From assembly GCA_009380095.1 (NCBI GenBank), contig WHSL01000029.1, positions 1 through 39,846 on the forward strand: a stretch of 39,846 nt of DNA, read 5' to 3'. Source of the stretch: Streptosporangiales bacterium. GTDB lineage: Bacteria; Actinomycetota; Actinomycetes; Streptosporangiales; Streptosporangiaceae. The notes below the pieces were generated by a model. The model saw nothing but the letters and a program-made list of their open reading frames with translations. It was not told the origin of the DNA and searched no databases. How positions within the stretch are numbered: position 1 is the stretch's first letter; the number at the start of each line of letters is the position of its first letter. The position numbers were made by a program, and so were the translations under genes. Shown here one piece after another: positions 35,228 through 39,846 of the stretch.

Positions 35228-37749
35228 CAGGCCGCCCCCTCGTCCCTGTCGTCTCTGGCGTCCGAGCTGGGCAGCGTGAACACCATGGTCAGCCCGCCGC
35301 CGGGCGTGTTCTCCGCGCGCAGGTCGCCGCCCACCGCCTCGGTGAACCCCTTGGCCACGGCCAGCCCGAGGCCGACGCCGGTGCCCTGCGGCACGTCCCC
35401 GAGCCGCTGGAACGGCTCGAAGACCTTGTCCTTGTCCGCGTCCGGGATGCCCGGGCCGCGGTCCACGACCTGCAGCTCCACCGTGCCGCCGAGGGCGCCG
35501 GCCGCCAGCCGTACCGGCGTGCCCGGCGGCGAGTGCCGGACCGCGTTCTCCACCACGTTGGCCACCGCGCGCTCCAGCAGGCCCGGGTCCGTACGGACCC
35601 GCGGCAGCGACTCCGGCACCTCGACCTTGACCGCACCCGCGGGGACGGCGGCGAGCGCGGCGGGCACCACCTCGTCCAGCCCGACCTCCTTGTTGCGCAC
35701 CACCACGGAACCGGTCTGCAGCCGGCTCATGTCCAGCAGGTTCCCCACCAGCGAGTCGAGCCGGTCCGCCGACTCCTCCACGCCGGCCAGCAGCTCCGCC
35801 TGGTCGCGCTCGTCGAGCACCACGTCGGTGGCGCGCAGGCTGCTCACCCCGGCCTTGATCGAGGCCAGCGGGGTGCGCAGGTCGTGCGAGACCGCGGCGA
35901 GCAGTGCCGTACGGATCCGGTTGCCCTCGGCGAGCGCGCGGGCCCGGGCCGCCTCCCGCTCCAGCCGGCGGCGCTGCAGCGCGGCCGCGGCCTGGGAGGC
36001 GAACGCGGTCAGGATGCGCTGGTCCTCGGCGGGGAGGGCCGGGCCGCGCATGGCGAGCATGAGCGTGTCGGTGACGCCGACCGTCACGTCGGCCTCCCCC
36101 GGGCGGCGGCACGGGGACGGTCCCGTACCGGCGACGATGCTCCAGGACCCGTCCTCCGCCCGCTCCAGCATGGACACGTCGGTGAGGCCGAAGGTCTCCT
36201 TGACCCGTTCGAGCAGCGCGGGCAGCGCCCGCTCCCCGCTGAGCACGCTGCCGGCCAGCGTGCTCAGCGTGGCCGCCTCGGCGCGGGCGCGGGCCGCCTG
36301 CGCGTTGCGCCGCGCCGACCTGTCCACGATCGTCGCCACCACCACCCCGACGACGACGAACACCACCAGCGCTACCGCGTTGTCCAGCTCGGCGACGGTC
36401 CACGTGTGGAGCCGCGGGGTGAAGAAGTAGTTGAGCAGCAGCCCCGAGGCCACCGCCACGAAGACGGCCGGGCCGAGGCCGCCGATCAGCGCCACCGCGA
36501 TGGTGAGGCAGAGGAACAGCAACAGCTCCGTGGTCAGCCCCACCTCGAAGCGGAACGGCACCAGCCCCGCGGTCAGCGCGCCCGGGCCGGCGACCGCGAC
36601 GAGCCAGCTGGCGAGCAGCCGCCGGGGCCCCAGCGCGTCTCGCGCGGCGGGCAGCACCCGGCGGCCGCGCCCCGCCTCCTCGTGCGTGACCATGTGCACG
36701 TCGATGTCGCCGGAACGGTTCACGATCGTGGAGCCCACGCCCGGGCCGAACAGGTATTGCCAGCTCGGCCGGCGGCTCGTACCGACGACGACCGTGGTGG
36801 CGTTGACGCCGCGCGCGAAGTCCAGCACCGCGCCGGGCACGTCGTCCCCCACCACCTGGTGGTAGCCGCCGCCGAGGCTCTCCACCAGCAGCCGCTGCCG
36901 GGCCAGCTCGTCCGGCGAGGCCTGGGTGAGACCGTCGCTGCGGGTCACGTGTACGGCCAGCAGCGCGCGGCCGCGGCCCTGGGTGGCGATGCGGGCGGCG
37001 CGGCGGATCAGCGTCTCGCCCTCCGGTCCCCCGGTGAGCGCCACCACGACCCGCTCGCGCGCCTCCCAGGTGGCCTTGATGCCGTGCCGTTCCCGGTACG
37101 CGGCGAGCCCCTCGTCGACCCGGTCGGCCACCCAGAGCAGGGCCAGCTCGCGCAGCGCGGTGAGGTTGCCCTCGCGGAAGTAGTTGGACAGCGCCGCGTC
37201 GATCTTCTCCGGCGGGTACACGTTGCCGTGCGCCATCCGCCGCCGCAGCGCCTGCGGGGACATGTCCACCAACTCGATCTGGTCGGCGCGCCGGACCACG
37301 TCGTCGGGGATCGTCTCGCGCTGCGCCACGCCGGTGATCTGCCGCACCACGTCGTTCAGCGACTCCAGGTGCTGCACGTTCAGCGTGGTGATCACGTCGA
37401 TGCCGGCGTCCAGCACCTCGTCCACGTCCTGCCAGCGCTTCGCGTTACGGCTGCCGGGGACGTTGGTGTGCGCGATCTCATCGATCAGCGCCACGCGCGG
37501 CGCGCGCATCAGCACGGCCTGCACGTCCAGCTCGGTGAAGGCCGCGCCGCGATACGTCATCGCGTGGCGCGGCAGCACCTCCAGCCCGTCGAGCATCCGC
37601 GCGGTGCGCTCCCGGCCGTGCGTCTCCACGTACCCGACGACGACGTCCCGGCCGCGCTCCATGGCCCGCCGCGCCTCGCCGAGCATGGCGTAGGTCTTGC
37701 CCACCCCGGGGGCCGCCCCGAGGTAGATCCTCAGCCTGCCGCGCGCCAT
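35227..37749 (-). CDS. kdpD: Sensor histidine kinase KdpD
   Basis: An 840-residue membrane kinase with all domains. The KdpD N-terminal domain has Walker A GAAPGVGKT (11-19) and ALIDEIAHTNVPGS. A Usp-like domain follows (about 245-365; ARGVNATTVVVGTSRR), then four membrane spans (DUF4118, about 375-475), a GAF-like segment, the H-box AVSHDLRTPLASI (His near 620) and the ATPase domain (VENAVRHSP, DRGPGIPDADKDKVFEPFQR, GVGLGLAVAKGFTEA). It senses low K+ and phosphorylates KdpE. The Usp part binds c-di-AMP in some species. It starts seven bases after the stop of a kdpC remnant. The kinase looks functional although its pump genes are gone. Confidence 0.95.
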   Translation of the reverse strand: MARGRLRIYLGAAPGVGKTYAMLGEARRAMERGRDVVVGYVETHGRERTARMLDGLEVLPRHAMTYRGAAFTELDVQAVLMRAPRVALIDEIAHTNVPGSRNAKRWQDVDEVLDAGIDVITTLNVQHLESLNDVVRQITGVAQRETIPDDVVRRADQIELVDMSPQALRRRMAHGNVYPPEKIDAALSNYFREGNLTALRELALLWVADRVDEGLAAYRERHGIKATWEARERVVVALTGGPEGETLIRRAARIATQGRGRALLAVHVTRSDGLTQASPDELARQRLLVESLGGGYHQVVGDDVPGAVLDFARGVNATTVVVGTSRRPSWQYLFGPGVGSTIVNRSGDIDVHMVTHEEAGRGRRVLPAARDALGPRRLLASWLVAVAGPGALTAGLVPFRFEVGLTTELLLFLCLTIAVALIGGLGPAVFVAVASGLLLNYFFTPRLHTWTVAELDNAVALVVFVVVGVVVATIVDRSARRNAQAARARAEAATLSTLAGSVLSGERALPALLERVKETFGLTDVSMLERAEDGSWSIVAGTGPSPCRRPGEADVTVGVTDTLMLAMRGPALPAEDQRILTAFASQAAAALQRRRLEREAARARALAEGNRIRTALLAAVSHDLRTPLASIKAGVSSLRATDVVLDERDQAELLAGVEESADRLDSLVGNLLDMSRLQTGSVVVRNKEVGLDEVVPAALAAVPAGAVKVEVPESLPRVRTDPGLLERAVANVVENAVRHSPPGTPVRLAAGALGGTVELQVVDRGPGIPDADKDKVFEPFQRLGDVPQGTGVGLGLAVAKGFTEAVGGDLRAENTPGGGLTMVFTLPSSDARDDRDEGAA

Positions 37750-37756
37750 GTCCTCA

Positions 37757-37828
37757 TCATTCCCTGTCGGCCGAGCGTTCGAGTGCCAGGTTGAGCTCGA
37801 GCACGTTCACGTACGGGTCCCCCAGCAC
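37757..37828 (-). pseudogene. kdpC: 3' remnant of kdpC (last ~24 codons)
   Basis: The minus-strand frame reads VLGDPYVNVLELNLALERSADRE and stops just before kdpD. This is the conserved C-terminus of the KdpC subunit of the potassium-pumping ATPase (LGEPRVNVLELNLAL in relatives). Everything upstream of it is missing. The remnant is in frame with, and directly follows, the stop of the small membrane ORF, so a deletion of kdpF, kdpA, kdpB and most of kdpC seems to have joined the two. Confidence 0.75.
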
Positions 37829-37837
37829 CCCGGCGGC

Positions 37838-37945
37838 TCAGCGCTCATCGTTGGCGCCCGGCCGGGTCACCGCGTGGGCCACGAGGCCGAGCACCGCGAA
37901 GCAGGCCAGGGTGAGTGCCGTGAAGGCCGGATCGAACACGTTCAC
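37838..37945 (-). CDS. Small single-span membrane protein preceding the kdp remnant
   Basis: From GTG 37945: VNVFDPAFTALTLACFAVLGLVAHAVTRPGANDER, 35 residues with one membrane span. Short proteins of this pattern commonly precede kdpF in actinomycete kdp operons. The start is uncertain: an in-frame ATG at 38026 would add 27 polar residues. Its stop is followed in the same frame by the kdpC tail. Confidence 0.5.
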   Translation of the reverse strand: MNVFDPAFTALTLACFAVLGLVAHAVTRPGANDER

Positions 37946-38193
37946 GCTCGCTTTCGACTTCGGAGGTGTTACGTGTGCAGCCAACCGTCCGTTTCGTGTC
38001 CCAACGCGGATGTTGACGGCCTTCATGCGCCCGCATTCGTCCGGTTAACGACGCCTTGACGGCGGGATGCCGGAATCTGGCGTGAATCCAATTCAGATGA
38101 TCACAATCGGATCACCTTTACCCACACCCGTGCCTCCGGGTCAGGGCTGCGGTGACCAGCACGGACACCACGGGTTGCGCCAAGATCGCAAAG

Positions 38194-38270
38194 TTATCCA
38201 CAGGATTTCCCACAGGCTTTCCCGTCGTCCACAGATCACGGCGTTTCCGGCCGTCGGACCGTGTGGACGG
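38194..38270. other. Cluster of DnaA-box-like 9-mers upstream of dut
   Basis: TTATCCACA (38194-38202) is a perfect DnaA box. TTTCCCACA (38206-38214), TCGTCCACA (38225-38233) and, on the other strand, CCGTCCACA (38262-38270) differ by one or two bases from TTRTCCACA. Four such boxes within 77 bases of non-coding DNA are unlikely by chance. dnaA and dnaN are not nearby, so this is not the standard oriC. Confidence 0.55.
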
Positions 38271-38334
38271 CCGCCGACGCTCTAGGGTCGTACACGCACC
38301 TGATGGCAGACGCCGCGCCGTTCGCCGGGCCGCG

Positions 38335-38390
38335 GTTCGCCACACGCAGTTTCGCCACACGTCAGTTTCGCCACAGTGCGGTTCGCCCGA
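38335..38390 (+). repeat. Iteron-like tandem repeats (TTCGCCACA) upstream of dut
   Basis: TTCGCCACA occurs at 38336-38344, 38351-38359 and 38367-38375, with 15- and 16-bp spacing. The flanks are also repeated (TTCGCCACACGCAGT / TTCGCCACACGTCAGT). A weaker fourth copy, TTCGCCCGA, starts at 38382. The repeats lie between the DnaA-box cluster and the dut start. Confidence 0.65.
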
Positions 38391-38416
38391 CCGCGGTCAC
38401 GAGGGGGAGTTCACCG

Positions 38417-38890
38417 GTGAGCGCCATCGATGTCCTGATCCAGCGGCTGGATCCGTCCGTGCCGCCGCCGGCCTACTCACACCCCGGTGACGCGGGCGCC
38501 GACCTGCACATCGCCGAGGAGGTCGAGCTCGCCCCCGGCGAGCGGGCCACCGTCCGCACCGGCCTGGCCATCGCCGTGCCGGAGGGGTTCGCCGCGTTCA
38601 TCCACCCACGCTCCGGGCTCGCCGCGAAGTTCGGTGTCACCCTCGTCAACGCACCGGGCACGGTGGACGCGGGTTACCGTGGAGAGTTGAAGGTGACGCT
38701 CATCAACACCGACCTCAAAGAGCCCGTACGCTTCCAGCGCGGCGACCGCATCGCCCAGCTGGTCTTCCAGCGGGTGGAGCGGGCCGTCTTTCACGAGGTC
38801 ACAGAGCTTCCCGGTTCGGCGCGGGGAGCGGGTGGGCACGGGTCCACGGGTGGTCACGCAGCAACAGCCGAACGATCGGGAGGAGAGTGA
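38417..38890 (+). CDS. dut: dUTP diphosphatase
   Basis: A 157-residue trimeric dUTPase that hydrolyses dUTP to dUMP and pyrophosphate, keeping uracil out of DNA. All five motifs are present: [33 protein letters not shown] (catalytic Asp, Tyr), RGDRIAQLV and the Gly-rich C-terminal [13 protein letters not shown] 38417 has GAGGGGGAG (38401-38409) seven bases upstream. A longer open frame from 38261 crosses the iteron repeats and is not supported. It is followed three bases later by the DUF3710 gene, an old actinobacterial pairing. Confidence 0.95.
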   Translation: MSAIDVLIQRLDPSVPPPAYSHPGDAGADLHIAEEVELAPGERATVRTGLAIAVPEGFAAFIHPRSGLAAKFGVTLVNAPGTVDAGYRGELKVTLINTDLKEPVRFQRGDRIAQLVFQRVERAVFHEVTELPGSARGAGGHGSTGGHAATAERSGGE

Positions 38891-38893
38891 GGC

Positions 38894-39676
38894 GTGTTCG
38901 GACGCCGCCGCAAGGCCAAGACCGAGGCCGAGGAGACGCAGGCGCAGGCGTACGACGCAGCCCTCGACGACGAGCTCGATGAGGAGGGCGCCGACGCCCT
39001 CGCGGACGCCGAGGCCGACGCCTCCGACGACATCGGGCCGTGGGACGCGGACGACGACCTTCCGGAGATCGAGCGGGTGGACCTCGGGGGCATCCAGGTC
39101 CCCATGGCCGACGGCTTCGAGATCCAGGTCAACGTTGCCGACGAGCAGGTCGTCGCGGTCTCCCTCGTGCATCCCGAGTCGGAGACCGCCGTCCAGGTGC
39201 AGGCCTTCTCCGCGCCCAAGACCAGTGGTCTCTGGGACGACGTGCGCCGCGAGATCGCGGCCGAGCTGAAGGAGTCCGGCGGGGAGTCGGAGGAGACCGA
39301 GGGCCCGTTCGGCACCGAGCTGCGCGCCGTCGTGCCGGTTGAGGTGCCCGACGAGGGCGTCGTCGGCCAGCCCGCCCGGTTCATCGGCGTCGACGGCCCG
39401 CGCTGGTTCCTCCGCGGCGTGATCAGCGGCCGAGGCGCCGCCGACCCCGAGACGGCCGGCACCGTCGAGGGCGTGTTCTCCGACATCGTCGTGGTCCGCG
39501 GGGAAGAGCCCATGCCGCCGCGTGACCTGCTCCCCATCAAGCTCCCGGCCGACGCCGAACAGGCCATGGCCGAAGCCGCCGCCCAAGCCGAAGCGGAGGC
39601 GGAGGCGGAGGCCGACTCCGACCGCCCCAACCTCCAACTAGCCGAACGCGGCCCCGAAATCACCGAAATCCGCTGA
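38894..39676 (+). CDS. DUF3710 protein
   Basis: A 260-residue soluble protein. A basic start (FGRRRKAK) and an acidic, Ala/Asp/Glu-rich segment (about 10-55) precede the conserved core: RVDLGGIQVP, EIQVNVADEQVVAVSLVHPESETAVQVQAFSAPKTSGLWDDVRREIAAEL, GPFGTELRAVVPV, RFIGVDGPRWFLRGVISG. The tail is Ala/Glu-rich. The function is unknown. GTG 38894 has AGGAGAG six bases upstream and follows dut by three bases, so they form one operon. Confidence 0.88.
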   Translation: MFGRRRKAKTEAEETQAQAYDAALDDELDEEGADALADAEADASDDIGPWDADDDLPEIERVDLGGIQVPMADGFEIQVNVADEQVVAVSLVHPESETAVQVQAFSAPKTSGLWDDVRREIAAELKESGGESEETEGPFGTELRAVVPVEVPDEGVVGQPARFIGVDGPRWFLRGVISGRGAADPETAGTVEGVFSDIVVVRGEEPMPPRDLLPIKLPADAEQAMAEAAAQAEAEAEAEADSDRPNLQLAERGPEITEIR

Positions 39677-39686
39677 CCCGGGGGGT

Positions 39687-39846
39687 TCTCCCCCACCCCG
39701 GCTGTCCGGGAAAGGAATGACGTCTCCCACCCCGGGCCGTCCGGGAAGGGAAGGTCTCTCCGACCGCGCCATCCGGGAACGGGGACGCCTCTCCCACCCT
39801 GCCCGTCCGGGAAGGAATGCCGTCTCTCACCTGGGCCTTCCGGGGA
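39687..39846 (+). repeat. Imperfect 32-36 bp tandem repeat running off the window end
   Basis: Units begin TCTC at 39687, 39723, 39755, 39790 and 39823 (periods 36, 32, 35, 33). The shared pattern is TCTCCCACCCCGG.CCGTCCGGGAA.GGAA. Each unit ends in a core close to TCCGGGAA. Unit-to-unit divergence and the absence of unique spacers argue against CRISPR. The array begins ten bases after the DUF3710 stop. Confidence 0.75.

Noticed and set aside
34547-36403. A 618-codon frame that would extend KdpE upstream
   Set aside because: The extra part is the out-of-frame shadow of kdpD. KdpE starts at 35227 with a TGATG overlap.
38041-38160. c-di-AMP (ydaO) riboswitch before the kdp remnant
   Set aside because: I compared the minus strand with the conserved ydaO core as I remember it and could not find its paired GC blocks.
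38194-38390. Chromosomal oriC
   Set aside because: There is no dnaA or dnaN gene nearby and fewer boxes than the actinomycete oriC. It is kept only as a DnaA-box/iteron cluster.
39687-39846. CRISPR array
   Set aside because: The units are imperfect along their whole length with no unique spacers of constant size, and no cas genes are present.

Overview
The window is high-GC DNA with actinomycete codon use: GTG starts are common, genes overlap by 1 to 4 bases, and rare codons are scarce. The gene content (mycothiol/F420-type enzymes, a LAL-type regulator remnant, and the block dut - DUF3710 / OB-fold - DUF3159 / ceoC - ceoB / APC permease / TRAM methyltransferase) points to a chromosomal segment of a filamentous actinomycete. 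Streptosporangiales/Thermomonosporaceae-like is my inference, not something I could test.

Left part (1-11 kb): the end of a haem-dependent oxidative N-demethylase-like gene; a GH15 glucoamylase/trehalase-like enzyme; an unusual fusion of a mycothiol-dependent-isomerase-like domain with an alpha/beta hydrolase; and a complete five-gene peptide/nickel-type ABC importer operon on the minus strand (binding lipoprotein, two ATPases, two permeases) with a candidate promoter/operator. A STAS-domain antagonist follows.

Middle part (11-26 kb): degraded TetR and Ohr remnants; aconitase (acnA) with two tandem operator-like sites over its promoter; a secreted subtilisin; a decayed LuxR-type (LAL) regulator; a divergent pair of diaminopropionate ammonia-lyase and LysR regulator followed by a LamB/YcsF (PxpA-like) gene; a PPOX/F420-type flavoprotein; a degenerate nucleotidyltransferase-like gene abutting a frameshifted, truncated LLM oxidoreductase; a methyltransferase; a secreted pyroglutamyl-peptidase-like protein whose nucleophile position carries Ser; and a signal-less amidase with a peptidoglycan-binding domain.

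Right part (26-39.8 kb): an MBL hydrolase, then a block whose order matches the Mycobacterium tuberculosis Rv2689c-Rv2697c region (from memory). It holds a TRAM RNA methyltransferase, an APC/KimA-like permease, the two TrkA-type proteins CeoB and CeoC, DUF3159, an OB-fold protein, dut and DUF3710. Inserted into it are a broken GDPD-like gene, an ArsR/SRPBCC pair with a dead SRPBCC gene, and kdpDE. The kdpFABC pump itself is absent: only about 24 codons of the kdpC 3' end remain upstream of kdpD. The theme of this part is potassium homeostasis: a permease, RCK subunits and an orphan K+ sensor kinase.

The dut upstream region carries a cluster of DnaA-box-like 9-mers and three 15/16-bp iterons. 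An imperfect 32-36 bp tandem repeat runs off the right end. Besides the kdp deletion, at least six genes are broken, so the segment shows active gene decay in the accessory stretches while the conserved block is intact. I found no tRNA, rRNA, CRISPR array or intact mobile element.
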